A DNA stretch of 64,000 bases, taken from contig NZ_CP039451.1 in the NCBI RefSeq assembly GCF_004843725.1, positions 3,850,001 through 3,914,000 on the forward strand. Reading direction: 5' to 3'. This document shows positions 24,352 to 34,070 of the stretch, in pieces (the stretch's first letter is position 1; the number at the start of each line of letters is the position of its first letter). The stretch is from Psychroserpens sp. NJDZ02. GTDB taxonomy: Bacteria; Bacteroidota; Bacteroidia; Flavobacteriales; Flavobacteriaceae. The notes beneath the pieces are model-generated. The model made no database searches. It saw only the letters and a list, made by a program, of their open reading frames with translations, and was not told the origin of the DNA. The translations under genes were made by a program, and so were the position numbers.

Positions 24352-25410
24352 ATGAAAGACTCTATAAACGATATGTTGTTTGCTATGCAACAACAAAATT
24401 TAGTATACAATCACAATTTCCTGTATTATAGTAATAAAAAAATAGTAGATTCTTCAGTGGCATACAACCATCCTGATGGATGGATATACAAAGATTTAGG
24501 AGCAAATGGCGAAATTAGTTATGATGAAGGTACTACGTCGTGTCTGATTCAAAAAAGCAGTGACGACTCACTAATGACTCTTAGTCAAATCATTAACGAA
24601 TTCCCTAGATGGCAAGAGACATTACTTGGACAAAAAATATGTGCTAAAGTTATTATTCAAAATCCATTGGCAGCGAAAACAGATTTTAATTTAGACTTTT
24701 CTATAGATGATGGTTATTCAAAATCTACTAAAAGAATTCTGTTTAAACCGGGAGATAAAACAGAAGTTTCCATTCAAATAGATGTCAACCCAAAAGCAGT
24801 TAAAATTAAAGTTTATATTGAATGCTCTACCAAAAAAGCAATTATTTATGTTAATAAAATATCTGCTAATATTGGAAAGATTACCTTAGATACTTTGCCT
24901 TGTATTGTCCAAGGGGTCATTGGCGAGCGTAAACAGTATATCGCTACAGAAAACCCTCCTATAGAAGAACTGTCTTTATGTAATGAATCTAGAGAACTAA
25001 GTAACAACTACACCCGATTAAACTCCGTATTAAATGGTCGTTTTGGAATTGGAAACAATGGTAATTCTATGCTAGTAAACATGAGTGGTTATTTTAGTAG
25101 AGCTTGGAACAATGGAGCAAAAATAGATCCAGACGCCGACCAAAGAACACTTAACGGAAGTAACACAAAAATTGGAGATTACGTTGGAAGTTTTGAACAG
25201 GATGCTTTTCTGAAGCATATTCATAGTTTAGACTATAAAGTTGGTACAGCACCTACTGCTATGGGAGGATCAGGAGCAACTTCAAATCTTGTTAACCCAA
25301 TTACTGCCTATACAAATGGTGCGTTTGATATTGATAAAAACCAAGCAATCGAAGGAGAAGAAACGCGTCCTAAAAACATTTATGAATTATATACCATCAA
25401 GTGGGCTTAA
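24352..25410 (+). CDS. Protein with tail-fibre/collar-like C-terminus, 352 aa
   Basis: Residues 15-175 look like a carbohydrate-binding beta-sandwich (NLVYNHNFLYYSNKKIVDSS, HPDGWIYKDLG). The C-terminal part (MSGYFSRAWNNGAKIDPDAD, GDYVGSFEQDAFLKHIHSLD, ETRPKNIYELYTIKWA) has the order seen in phage tail-collar and tail-fibre ends: R-W-G, H-x-H, then RPxNIxxxYxIK. No other phage genes are nearby, so it is more likely a domesticated adhesin or a part of a secreted particle. It follows the RhiA-like gene by 114 bp across a terminator. Confidence 0.5.
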   Translation: MKDSINDMLFAMQQQNLVYNHNFLYYSNKKIVDSSVAYNHPDGWIYKDLGANGEISYDEGTTSCLIQKSSDDSLMTLSQIINEFPRWQETLLGQKICAKVIIQNPLAAKTDFNLDFSIDDGYSKSTKRILFKPGDKTEVSIQIDVNPKAVKIKVYIECSTKKAIIYVNKISANIGKITLDTLPCIVQGVIGERKQYIATENPPIEELSLCNESRELSNNYTRLNSVLNGRFGIGNNGNSMLVNMSGYFSRAWNNGAKIDPDADQRTLNGSNTKIGDYVGSFEQDAFLKHIHSLDYKVGTAPTAMGGSGATSNLVNPITAYTNGAFDIDKNQAIEGEETRPKNIYELYTIKWA

Positions 25411-26061
25411 ACCGTCTAATATTTTTTATTCAAACTAATTAAAAATGATATCAATAGATAATCTTAGGACATAAAATCCGAGAATTATAAACTTGACTTA
25501 TCGATAATAACAACTTGTAAAAAATTGATCTGTTATAAAATTTTCCATATTACAGTTATACGGTTTATCTATTTACCAAATTACAGGTTTAATACTATTA
25601 ATTTTCTTACAAAATGGCAATCAAAATTATCTAAGATGAGTAAAATAGTATTTGGTATTATAGCCTTTTTCTTTTTAAACATATGGAAAACATATTCCAA
25701 AAATGGTTAACTTAATAACGTTTAAGCTTATTGAAACGTGCAACACAAAGTAGTACGGTATAATTTATAAACTGATTCTTAACTTGAATTACAACCTTTT
25801 CTAACCACTTTGAGTTTTAAAAATACTACAGAATTTAAAAGTGTTTTTAATTGACGTCGTAATTGCAGAAACTATGACTAATAGCAGGTAATCAACAAAT
25901 TCAATAATTCATTCCTCTTCCTCACTAAGACCTTCCAAAACTCCTTATGGATTTTATTTTCTCTTTTAATTTACTACTTTAGTGGTAAATTAAAGTATCG
26001 AACCAATTTCAACACGTTAGTTTACATTTATTTATCCAATAAAATACAATCAAACCTTTTT
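25411..26061. other. Long AT-rich gap
   Basis: Only a weak 61-residue frame at 25525-25710 is present; its composition (Ile, Phe, Asn rich without signal logic) is not convincing. The last 100 bp should carry the promoter of the gene at 26062. No recognisable attC-like spacer or intron remnant. Confidence 0.35.
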
Positions 26062-27405
26062 ATGAAAAATATAATTATCTTATTAAGCACAACGTTATTC
26101 TCTTTAACTGTACTAGCTCAAGATGACACAACACAGAATGCTACACCAACGGATCATGCTGGTATGACATTTAACCTTGGAGAGCGCGCACCCTTTGAAA
26201 TAGATACACTATATATTAATTCAGGTAAAGCTTATGTGATTTTAATGGACGTACAAAAAGATTACGATGATGATACAGTAAGTATACACGGTGGTCCAGT
26301 GGATGATGAAGAAAAAGAACTTTTAAAAAACTTTGAAGACAATTCATTTGAAATTATTAAACAATATCAGCATACTTTAATTCTATTTGAAAATGGACAA
26401 AAACTAGATTTGTCATCTATAGATAACACCTTTCAGGGATTAGCCTATTGGCACGGAAATTTAGAAGATGATGTCAAATTAAAACAAACCGTAAATAAAA
26501 GTACTGAATTTGTTGCTGAACAAATGGGCCTAAATACAAAATCATCTTATGTCATAAATAATGAAAAGTATAAAAACGAACTAGACTTATTAAAGAATAA
26601 AAACGAGTTTACTGACAAATCAAAACTATTAATGCATGCTTTTTTAGATGATGGATATAAAGCTTTTCTTACTAATCAATTAGGTCAAAATGCTAATTTA
26701 TTCAACTCACCACCAGAAAATTTAAAAAAAATGAATCTTTACATATCTTCTGGAAACGAACAAAAAATACTAAAACGTAGCATTGAAATGAATGCAAAAG
26801 GACAAATAGAAAAACTAATTTTATTTGACAGAGCGGGTAAAATATCACAGTCTATTGACTATATCTACGAGAATGATATATTAACAAAGACTGTTAGTGA
26901 TGGACGTAAAACAACTACCTTTAGTTACGCTGATGATAAAATGATGTCTTTTCAAAATATTGGAGGGGCCAATGAAATCAATGTATACTATTTAAAAAAT
27001 GGTGAGAAAAACTTTAAAAATTATATTATAATGATTGACGAGGCATACGCCTCTCAAAATACGTTATCACAAACCATTACCGAAAAAAATTGCAAAATAC
27101 GTTATATAAATGATGCTGTTTGGTCTAGAAATTGTTTTACTGATCAAAATAATTTTCCTTATGTACATACTTACACCTCTTATCAAGATGGAGAAGTGAT
27201 GCAGTACCGAAAATTTAAAATAGAAAAAGAAAACGAAAAATTATATAAAAAATATTATTCTAATGCGACGCAAGACAGCGATAAAGATGAATATATGCTT
27301 AACGGTACTTACGTTTTAAACAAAGATAATTTAGTAACAAATTATACCATTATTGATGATCAAGAAATTATAAATTTAGAAATTGAATATATTTATAATA
27401 ATTAG
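26062..27405 (+). CDS. Secreted protein of unknown function, 447 aa
   Basis: The signal peptide MKNIIILLSTTLFSLTVLAQ is followed by an acidic region (DDTTQNATPTDHAGMTFNLG). Residues 240-320 (GQIEKLILFDRAGKISQSID, YIYENDILTKTVSDGRKTTT) form YD/RHS-like beta-hairpin repeats such as are found in MORN or toxin_WG-type proteins. The C-terminal part continues in the same style and ends EIINLEIEYIYNN. No catalytic motif. Cellular place is periplasm or outer surface. Confidence 0.6.
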   Translation: MKNIIILLSTTLFSLTVLAQDDTTQNATPTDHAGMTFNLGERAPFEIDTLYINSGKAYVILMDVQKDYDDDTVSIHGGPVDDEEKELLKNFEDNSFEIIKQYQHTLILFENGQKLDLSSIDNTFQGLAYWHGNLEDDVKLKQTVNKSTEFVAEQMGLNTKSSYVINNEKYKNELDLLKNKNEFTDKSKLLMHAFLDDGYKAFLTNQLGQNANLFNSPPENLKKMNLYISSGNEQKILKRSIEMNAKGQIEKLILFDRAGKISQSIDYIYENDILTKTVSDGRKTTTFSYADDKMMSFQNIGGANEINVYYLKNGEKNFKNYIIMIDEAYASQNTLSQTITEKNCKIRYINDAVWSRNCFTDQNNFPYVHTYTSYQDGEVMQYRKFKIEKENEKLYKKYYSNATQDSDKDEYMLNGTYVLNKDNLVTNYTIIDDQEIINLEIEYIYNN

Positions 27406-27997
27406 AAACAGACTATTAATTATATCAACCAAGCGTCCAATACAAAGTTTTAAAAAAAAAGAAAAATAGACCACGTACCCTTGTATATCAGATAAATTTG
27501 ATAAAAAATGTAGTTCTAAAATTTAAAAAAATGTTTACGATGGTGGATGTTTTTATTCATCTATAAAATCGGAATCGAACATTAATTTTTGGTTACAGAA
27601 AAATAATATTATTCATTATTATTTTTTTTAAGAGAGTAGATACGATAATGGTCATAAAGAGTCTTTTTATAACCTACTTAAAATAACAGATAAACACATT
27701 ATTAGTCGAAAATATTTCTTTTTACAAATATATAGATAGTAAAACCTTCAAATTATACCCGATGTACAACGACACCGTATTACGGATTGCAGGTGAAAAA
27801 AATAATGGATTCCATCCCTTCCATCAATTAGAATTACTAATTGAGCTGTTTTATTGATTTCAATTATTAAAAAACAAACTCTAATTTTGTTTTCACATTA
27901 ATTATTTTTAACTAACTTACCTTAGCTTTTGATATCGTGTATTTTATATATTGTATAGCTATCGTTTATTAAGTATAATTTTAAAACTAAACCAACC
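27406..27997. other. Gap with a decayed gene
   Basis: Two protein-like scraps occur in different frames: GHKESFYNLLKITDKHIISR near 27650, and KTFKLYPMYNDTVLRIAGEK with NNGFHPFHQLELLIELFY, ending TGA at 27855-27857. Neither has a start. The remaining 140 bp before 27998 are AT-rich and should hold the promoter of the toxin-like gene. Confidence 0.35.
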
Positions 27998-29083
27998 ATG
28001 ACAGAGTCTAGCCTATTTTCTTTAAATAACATGGAGACTGACGTTTGGAGCGCTTTGCAAAGTTCTGTTAACGATTTTAATCATAAAGAAGACATTGATT
28101 TCTGGGCACAAAGTAGTCTTAAACGTGGTGCTGAAGATGCATTAGGTAAAATTGCAAGCAAAAATGGATTTACAGCTAGTAATGGCTTTGTAGATCCTCC
28201 TAAAAATGGAAACGGATTTAGAGCGCTATTTGGTCTACAAATTTCACTAGGTTACAAAGTTAGATATAAAGCGACTGCTAATATAGGTTACGGACAGCGT
28301 TATGGAGATTTTGGTTTAACCAATTCCTTACACGTAGCGGCCTACAATGGAGGTTTAGGTGTTGGTGTTGGCAAAAAGAACTTTACAGTAGATATTACTG
28401 CAGCTGTTAACTTAACTGCTGGTGGTGGACACAGTACACCTTTACAGTCCTACTCTTCTAACTACAACTCCCCTATTCCTAATCTCAACAATTTTCAAAA
28501 CTCGTTTAGTTATGGACAATTACTAACGTGGAATTCTAACGTTAATCATAATCAGTTTTCTTTAGATGATATCCAAAGACAAGGTATGATTGGATTTAGA
28601 TTAGGCGATTTTAACGTTAGTAGTAATAATGATACAAGTATGTTTTATTTTGGAGATGGTGGCGACCGGTCTTGGACTGGTGGTTTAACAGTAAGTACAC
28701 CTCTATTTGAAGTAGGTTTTCAAGATTTTTCAGGAAAATATACAGAAAATGGAGCATCCGAAACCAAATTAAAAGAACTAAGACAAGCAATTAAAAACAT
28801 CAAAAATTCTGATTTATCTAAAGCTGAAAAAGCTGAGAAGACAGCTCTATTTGATAAGCAGCTTTCAGAATTAACGGATAATAGTTTACATACACAAAAC
28901 AATTACCAACGTAATTTAAATAAAGCATCCACTTATTTTAGAATTAACAATAATGGTAATAATGCTACTGTAGATTTTATTGGTGACGCTTGGTTGCAAA
29001 ACTTTATACATAGAAGTATAAACGATTTACGATTTGATTATCAACATCAAAAAACAGAAGTATGGCGTGGAAAAAGCTATTAA
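27998..29083 (+). CDS. Putative polymorphic toxin type 23 domain protein, 361 aa
   Basis: The middle of the protein (FRALFGLQISLGYKVRYKAT, VAAYNGGLGVGVGKKNF) is Gly-rich beta sequence. The segment near residues 200-245 (QGMIGFRLGDFNVSSNNDTS, FGDGGDRSWTGGLTVS, VGFQDFSGKY) has the GDGGDR and aromatic pattern I associate with bacterial toxin 23. Residues 255-300 form a charged helix. No secretion signal is visible, so export would need an associated system. The gene overlaps the next one by 22 bp, typical of toxin and immunity pairs. The family call is from memory. Confidence 0.5.
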   Translation: MTESSLFSLNNMETDVWSALQSSVNDFNHKEDIDFWAQSSLKRGAEDALGKIASKNGFTASNGFVDPPKNGNGFRALFGLQISLGYKVRYKATANIGYGQRYGDFGLTNSLHVAAYNGGLGVGVGKKNFTVDITAAVNLTAGGGHSTPLQSYSSNYNSPIPNLNNFQNSFSYGQLLTWNSNVNHNQFSLDDIQRQGMIGFRLGDFNVSSNNDTSMFYFGDGGDRSWTGGLTVSTPLFEVGFQDFSGKYTENGASETKLKELRQAIKNIKNSDLSKAEKAEKTALFDKQLSELTDNSLHTQNNYQRNLNKASTYFRINNNGNNATVDFIGDAWLQNFIHRSINDLRFDYQHQKTEVWRGKSY

Positions 29084-29565
29084 CAGGTAGTGTTTTTTTA
29101 TTAAGTATTAGTTGCGTTAGCTTTTATCAACATCCAGAAGGTGGTTTTAGACCTAAAAAGCCTAAGTTTTCTGTAACTAAAAATGACTTTTCTTTTAATA
29201 CTAAAATTGATACGTTAGCGATTTACGTCAATATAGACACGCTAAAATATGGTCAAAATGAAAGTGTCTATTTTTATAAGTTTTTTAACAATGGTAATTG
29301 TTTTCTTAAAAGCTTCGACCCAAAAACTAAGCTAACTAAAACCGTGCTAAAACCAGGATTTATAGGCCGTTATCAATCCAATAATAATGGTATTGAAATT
29401 GAAATATACAATGTTAATGTTAGAACCCAATCTGGTAATTACGAAATGCAAAAAGGGACTATTAAAGGTGATAGTCTCATTTTAGAAAATCAATTTATAA
29501 CAGGAAAGCACGATGTTTTTGTTAAACAAACACTCGATTTTGTACCATTATCTTCAAATTGGTAA
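29062..29565 (+). CDS. Small lipoprotein, candidate immunity partner, 167 aa
   Basis: MAWKKLLTGSVFLLSISCVSF is a lipoprotein signal with Cys at residue 18. The mature part (FSFNTKIDTLAIYVNIDTLK, SVYFYKFFNNGNCFLKSF, EIEIYNVNVRTQSGNYEMQK) is a beta-barrel-like lipoprotein domain. The ATG lies inside the last codons of the toxin-like gene, in another frame, implying translational coupling. A periplasmic lipoprotein is a known form of immunity to toxins acting outside the cytoplasm. Function here is inferred from position only. Confidence 0.55.
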   Translation: MAWKKLLTGSVFLLSISCVSFYQHPEGGFRPKKPKFSVTKNDFSFNTKIDTLAIYVNIDTLKYGQNESVYFYKFFNNGNCFLKSFDPKTKLTKTVLKPGFIGRYQSNNNGIEIEIYNVNVRTQSGNYEMQKGTIKGDSLILENQFITGKHDVFVKQTLDFVPLSSNW

Positions 29566-29866
29566 TCAGATTGTAAGCTTTCTGTTTAAGTTGTGTTTAA
29601 TAATGACTTTACTATTTTCCCGGACATACATAAAATTAGCCGTCAAATAGCCTCGCTATCGACATTGCCTGTTGAAAAAAGACAACATACAATGCTCCAA
29701 AGACTTCTAACTAGATATTAAAAATCATAAGGTTTTAAACAAAAAAAGCAGAAGCATACACTTCTGCTTTTATTAATAATTAAATTAAAGACTAATTATA
29801 ATATTTAATTATCTTATCTAACTTTTCTGTAACCGTGGATTACAAAATAGATTTAGATATAAGGGA
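29566..29866. terminator. Convergent gap with bidirectional terminator
   Basis: AAAAGCAGAAG-CATACA-CTTCTGCTTTT at about 29744-29771, with A and T runs on either side, serves both the lipoprotein on the + strand and the alginate lyase on the - strand. The rest of this 300 bp gap shows nothing else. Confidence 0.75.
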
Positions 29867-31279
29867 CTAGTTGTGAGATTTACTTAAACTATAAAACGTC
29901 ACTTGTTCATAATCCGAACTACTAGATACTGTTTTGTTACCAGAATATAAGCCTGCTTTAAAATACATCCAATCGTTAGCAAAATTACTATTACTCATAT
30001 TGTAAGTTGTTGATGCAATAGTACTCCCTCCAGAATTATATAACGTTACAGAAAGTGTATTACCGTTAACTTGAACTTTATAAGAAAATGTTTCGTTAAG
30101 TGCAATACCATTAGAAGGACTTCCTGCGCCAGTATAGTCTCCAGCACTATCACCCGTTTCTGTAACATAATTTCCAATCATGTTTTCAAACACTTCGTCT
30201 CCTCCGTTTGGTTCATGTGCAAAGTAAATTGCACCTTTACTATGTCCTGGTTGTTTGTGATAATATAAACGTAATGGTTCATCACCACTAGCATGTATTT
30301 GTCCAATAATAATTCTACCTACCTGAGATGTACTTCCTGAAGTTGTTGTTACTCTATTAACTTTTAAAGTACCTTCTAAAATCCCATCTACTCCACCAGC
30401 TTTATTTTCATTTGTAGAATTTGAAGAGCTAAAGACCCAGTTATTTCCATTTATACCTGAAGTAGAAATACTAGTATTAGTACCACGCAACATTTCTCTA
30501 AATTCGACTCTAGAATACGTCGAATTTGTAGTCGTTCCTGATCCTAATGGATAGTTTTTAAACACCATTCCTCCATCACTTCCAGTATAAAACTGGTTGC
30601 TAAGTTCATAACCGTTATTAAGTTCTGATACACTTTTCTCCGATCCCGAAGATAAAGTGATTTTCCAAGTCGATAAATCGAAATTTTCAGAAGGTGCTTT
30701 ATTTGGATCTAAGGATCCTGTTCCTCCGCCACCCGAATCAACATCAACTGGTGTAATTTTTATCCAATTAATATTCCATCCACTTCCGGTGGCTAATAAT
30801 TTAAGTGTACTGTTCCCCGAACTTAAAGTTACAGTTTTTGCAGTCGTTACCCAATTTTGCCATCCACCAGTAGACGCCTTATTAACATTGGATAGTTTTG
30901 TACCATCTTGGAAAAAATTGAATTTAGACGTATTGGTACGAGATGCTACTCTGAATTCGATTTTATAACTACCAGATGTAGATACATTTAAATCATATTC
31001 TAGATAATCGTCAGTATCAATCCAACCTACATTTTGTCCTCCTCCTGAGTCTTGTGTATTTTCGGTTTGTACCCCACTCATATTATCATAATTTTCAGCT
31101 TGTATTATAACTGAAGAACTCGCTGAAACGGTAGTTCTTAGCATACTTCCAGTATTTTCAGTTTTACCTGTGGGCTCTTCTACAGTCGTTATTTCATCTG
31201 TAGAACAACTATTAATGATAAACATCAATAGTAATAATGGCAAAATAATTTGCTTGGTTTTTTTTAAAAATGGTTTCAT
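29867..31279 (-). CDS. Alginate lyase lipoprotein, CBM6 plus PL7, 470 aa
   Basis: MKPFLKKTKQIILPLLLLMF, with IINSCSTDE, is a lipoprotein signal. Residues 60-180 form a CBM6 domain (IIQAENYDNMSGVQTENTQD, VGWIDTDDYLEYDLNV, WNINWIKI). A Gly/Ser linker leads to a PL7 alginate lyase domain (LSTWKITL, SRVEFREM, GQIHASGDEPLRLYYHK, YFKAGLYSGN). SRVEFRE, QIH and YFKAGLY contain the catalytic Arg, Gln/His and Lys/Tyr of the family. The enzyme would cut alginate at the cell surface. The ATG at 31277-31279 was chosen because it starts the signal peptide. A triple operator lies 26 bp upstream. Confidence 0.9.
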   Translation of the reverse strand: MKPFLKKTKQIILPLLLLMFIINSCSTDEITTVEEPTGKTENTGSMLRTTVSASSSVIIQAENYDNMSGVQTENTQDSGGGQNVGWIDTDDYLEYDLNVSTSGSYKIEFRVASRTNTSKFNFFQDGTKLSNVNKASTGGWQNWVTTAKTVTLSSGNSTLKLLATGSGWNINWIKITPVDVDSGGGGTGSLDPNKAPSENFDLSTWKITLSSGSEKSVSELNNGYELSNQFYTGSDGGMVFKNYPLGSGTTTNSTYSRVEFREMLRGTNTSISTSGINGNNWVFSSSNSTNENKAGGVDGILEGTLKVNRVTTTSGSTSQVGRIIIGQIHASGDEPLRLYYHKQPGHSKGAIYFAHEPNGGDEVFENMIGNYVTETGDSAGDYTGAGSPSNGIALNETFSYKVQVNGNTLSVTLYNSGGSTIASTTYNMSNSNFANDWMYFKAGLYSGNKTVSSSSDYEQVTFYSLSKSHN

Positions 31280-31304
31280 TTGATTGTAATTAAGGGTTAA
31301 TATT

Positions 31305-31346
31305 ATTTGGTAAACCAATCTGGTGTACCAGATTGGTTTACCAAAT
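31305..31346. promoter_or_regulatory. Perfect 42 bp palindrome with three TGGTNNACCA operators
   Basis: Two 20 bp arms are exact reverse complements around a central GT. Within them lie TGGTAAACCA, TGGTGTACCA and TGGTTTACCA, each separated by 3 bp (13 bp period). TGGTNNACCA fits the operators of GntR/FadR-type regulators. On the minus strand TATATTTG (TAnnTTTG, 31342-31349) overlaps the upstream arm, so a bound repressor would cover the alginate lyase promoter. Confidence 0.7.
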
Positions 31347-31572
31347 ATAAGATAAAGAATCGAATGAATTATCATTTTTTTAACAATAAAATAGATAAAT
31401 AATAAATTTATTAACACTATAATATACGTATCTATATTTATTCAGCTTATTAAAACTACAGTAACAAACAACCACAAATCACTAATAGGTTAAAATAATT
31501 CAGATAAAAACAAACCGTTTCTATCTAAAATATCAACAGCCTTAAAACTATTAATTTGTAAAATGTATTTGC

Positions 31573-31580
31573 TAACTTTG
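31573..31580 (+). promoter_or_regulatory. Likely -7 box of the mutS2 promoter
   Basis: TAACTTTG fits the Bacteroidota TAnnTTTG box, 50 bp before the mutS2 ATG. A TTTG lies 14 bp upstream, closer than the usual 17-23 bp, so the -33 box is uncertain. Confidence 0.4.
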
Positions 31581-31629
31581 TGATTAATATAATAGCTAAG
31601 AAAAACATACTTTTTCATAGAAAAACAAC

Positions 31630-33804
31630 ATGATTAACATTCACGAAAAAACATTACAAGACTTAGAGTTTTCAACCGTATTAGAGCAAGTTAGCGAATA
31701 TTGCGTGACTGCTTTGGGTAATCAAGAAGCACTAAATATACTACCATTTAGAGACAAAGACACCCTACTTAATGCGTTACAATTAACTAACGAATATTTA
31801 TCATCTTACTATAATGATAATCGTATCCCAAACCATGGTTTTGATACGATTACTAAAGAATTACAGCTTTTAAAAATTGAAAACACTTATTTAGAAACGC
31901 ATAGTCTTAAAAAACTAGTGTCTATCTCATTAACAGCGAATGAGATTGTTAAATTTTTAAAGAAATTTGAAACGTATTATCCAAGCTTACATCAACATAG
32001 CTTACAAATAGAAGTAACTACAGCTATTATTGAAAAAGTGGATAGCGTTGTGGATCGTTTTGGTGATGTTAAAGACAATGCCTCTGCTCTACTACAACAA
32101 TTACGACAAGAAATTAATAAGTTGAAAGGTAAGATTAACTCTAGCTTTACCTCTGCTCTAAACCAATACCATAATTTAGAATATCTAGATGATATTAGAG
32201 AATCTGTAGTCGATAACAAACGTGTTCTAGCTGTTAAAGCCATGTACAGACGTAAAGTTAAAGGCGCTATTATGGGAGGAAGTAAAACAGGAAGTATTGT
32301 GTATATCGAGCCTGAAACAACATTACAACACACTAGAGAACTTAATAATTTAGAATACGAACAAAGCGAAGAGGTGGTTAGAATTTTAAAGGAAGTGACC
32401 AATTTCTTGCGTCAATACCTACCTTTATTACATTTATACCAAGCTTTTTTAACCGAGATTGATGTGATTTCCGCGAAAGCGAAATACGCAAAATCGATGA
32501 ATGCTATATTACCAGAAATCTCTGAGAAACGAGAATTATACCTTCGTGATGCCTACCATCCTATACTCTATCTAAATAATTTAGAGAAAAAAGAAAAAAC
32601 ATTTCCGCAAACTATTGGCCTTAATGAAGACAGTCGTATAATCGTGATTTCTGGACCAAATGCTGGTGGTAAATCTATTACTTTAAAAACCGTTGGTTTA
32701 TTGCAAGTGATGTTACAGTCTGGACTATTAATTCCAGTGCACGAACGTAGTAAAGCCTTTTTATTTGATCGTATTCTTAGTGATATTGGAGACAATCAGT
32801 CTATAGAAAATCATTTAAGCACATACAGTTACCGATTAAAACAGATGAATTATTTCTTGAAGAAAATTAACAAGAATACGCTGTTTTTAATTGACGAATT
32901 TGGTACTGGTTCTGATCCGGAATTAGGAGGTGCTTTAGCAGAAACTTTTTTAGAAGAGTTTTATGCTCGAAACGCCTACGGAATCATTACCACCCATTAT
33001 GCTAACTTAAAAATGTTGGCTAACGAAAAAGAGGAAATGATTAACGCCAACATGATGTTTGACGAGCGTACTTTAGAACCCATGTATAAACTAGCTTTAG
33101 GTCAAGCTGGTAGTAGTTTTACATTTGAAGTTGCTCAGAAAAACGGAATTCCATATAGCTTAATTAACCGTTCTAAAAAGAAGATTGAGCGCAGTAAAGT
33201 TCGTTTTGATGCAACGATAGCTAAACTTCAAAAACAACGTGCTAAGCTCGAAAAAACAAGCGAGTCTTTAAAAGTAAACGAAAAGAAAAAACAAACCGAA
33301 GCGGATAAATTAGAAGAGATTAATGCTAAGGTTCAGAAAAAATTAGAAAACTACCAGGAATTATACGATAGTAACCAGCGTTTGATTTATTTAGGTCAAA
33401 AGATGAATGATATTTCTGAGAAGTTTTTTAATGATAGAAAGAAAAAAGAATTGATGGCGGAATTATTCCGATTGGTTCAAATTGAAAATTCTAAACGTAA
33501 AAAAGTAACTGCAAAAGTTGCTAAAGCTGAAAAAGCAAAAGAAACTCAGATTAAACAAGAAGCTGAAAAAACAGTGGAAGTCATCCGTAAAAAGAAAAAA
33601 GAAGCCAAAGAGAAAGAAAAAAACAAACCTGTTGCTCCAAAACCAACTTTAAGGCTTGGTGACAGAGTCCGTATGAATGATGGTCGTGCAGTGGGGACTA
33701 TTGATAAGTTTGAAAAGAATAAAGCTATTGTCAATTACGGTATGTTTACCACCAATGTAAATATTGATGCATTAGAGTTAGTTGAAGCCATTAAGAAAAA
33801 ATAA
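31630..33804 (+). CDS. mutS2: MutS2-family DNA-binding ATPase, 724 aa
   Basis: The N-terminus MINIHEKTLQDLEFSTVLEQ is typical of MutS2. The core and clamp cover residues 40-300. The ATPase has Walker A SGPNAGGKSITLKTVG near 340 and Walker B LFLIDEFGTGSDPELGG near 418, then a THYANLK helix. A long Lys/Glu coiled coil spans 510-660. A KOW-like domain (LGDRVRMNDGRAVGTIDKF) ends the protein at 724. The C-terminal Smr nuclease domain of other MutS2 proteins is not visible, which is common in Bacteroidota. Roles proposed in the family are anti-recombination and ribosome rescue. It is monocistronic. Confidence 0.92.
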   Translation: MINIHEKTLQDLEFSTVLEQVSEYCVTALGNQEALNILPFRDKDTLLNALQLTNEYLSSYYNDNRIPNHGFDTITKELQLLKIENTYLETHSLKKLVSISLTANEIVKFLKKFETYYPSLHQHSLQIEVTTAIIEKVDSVVDRFGDVKDNASALLQQLRQEINKLKGKINSSFTSALNQYHNLEYLDDIRESVVDNKRVLAVKAMYRRKVKGAIMGGSKTGSIVYIEPETTLQHTRELNNLEYEQSEEVVRILKEVTNFLRQYLPLLHLYQAFLTEIDVISAKAKYAKSMNAILPEISEKRELYLRDAYHPILYLNNLEKKEKTFPQTIGLNEDSRIIVISGPNAGGKSITLKTVGLLQVMLQSGLLIPVHERSKAFLFDRILSDIGDNQSIENHLSTYSYRLKQMNYFLKKINKNTLFLIDEFGTGSDPELGGALAETFLEEFYARNAYGIITTHYANLKMLANEKEEMINANMMFDERTLEPMYKLALGQAGSSFTFEVAQKNGIPYSLINRSKKKIERSKVRFDATIAKLQKQRAKLEKTSESLKVNEKKKQTEADKLEEINAKVQKKLENYQELYDSNQRLIYLGQKMNDISEKFFNDRKKKELMAELFRLVQIENSKRKKVTAKVAKAEKAKETQIKQEAEKTVEVIRKKKKEAKEKEKNKPVAPKPTLRLGDRVRMNDGRAVGTIDKFEKNKAIVNYGMFTTNVNIDALELVEAIKKK

Positions 33805-33886
33805 TATGAATTATAAAGGAGTGTTACTTATTGAATAATAAAGAATAATTGACACTCCTCCAACAGTAATTACAACACTCCATCCC

Positions 33887-34009
33887 GTCACTTCGAGTGA
33901 TTTGTGAGGCACGAACAAATTGTATCGAGAAGCAAAGTAAACTAAGAAAACACTAATAAAACAAAAGTTCTCGATAAACTTCTTCTACGTCGAAGCACTC
34001 GAACTGACG
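33887..34009. repeat. Imperfect palindromic repeat unit 1
   Basis: GTCACTTCGAGTG at the left pairs with CACTCGAACTGAC at the right; inside, TTGTATCGAGAAGC pairs with GTTCTCGATAAACTT. The loop is a short A/C-rich stretch (AAACTAAGAAAACACTAATA). Confidence 0.8.
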
Positions 34010-34070
34010 ATTCGTGATTACTCTAATGTGATTACTTTATTGCAATTATTATTTTGGCCTTTTCTGCGTC

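Noticed and set aside
25525..25710. 61-residue ORF
   Set aside because: AT-rich chance frame in a long gap, no supporting signal.
1..29600. Prophage
   Set aside because: Apart from one tail-collar-like C-terminus there is no capsid, portal, terminase or lysis gene, and gene spacing is wide rather than compact.
30071..30968. Plus-strand ORFs inside the alginate lyase gene
   Set aside because: They mirror the CBM6/PL7 coding frame on the other strand.
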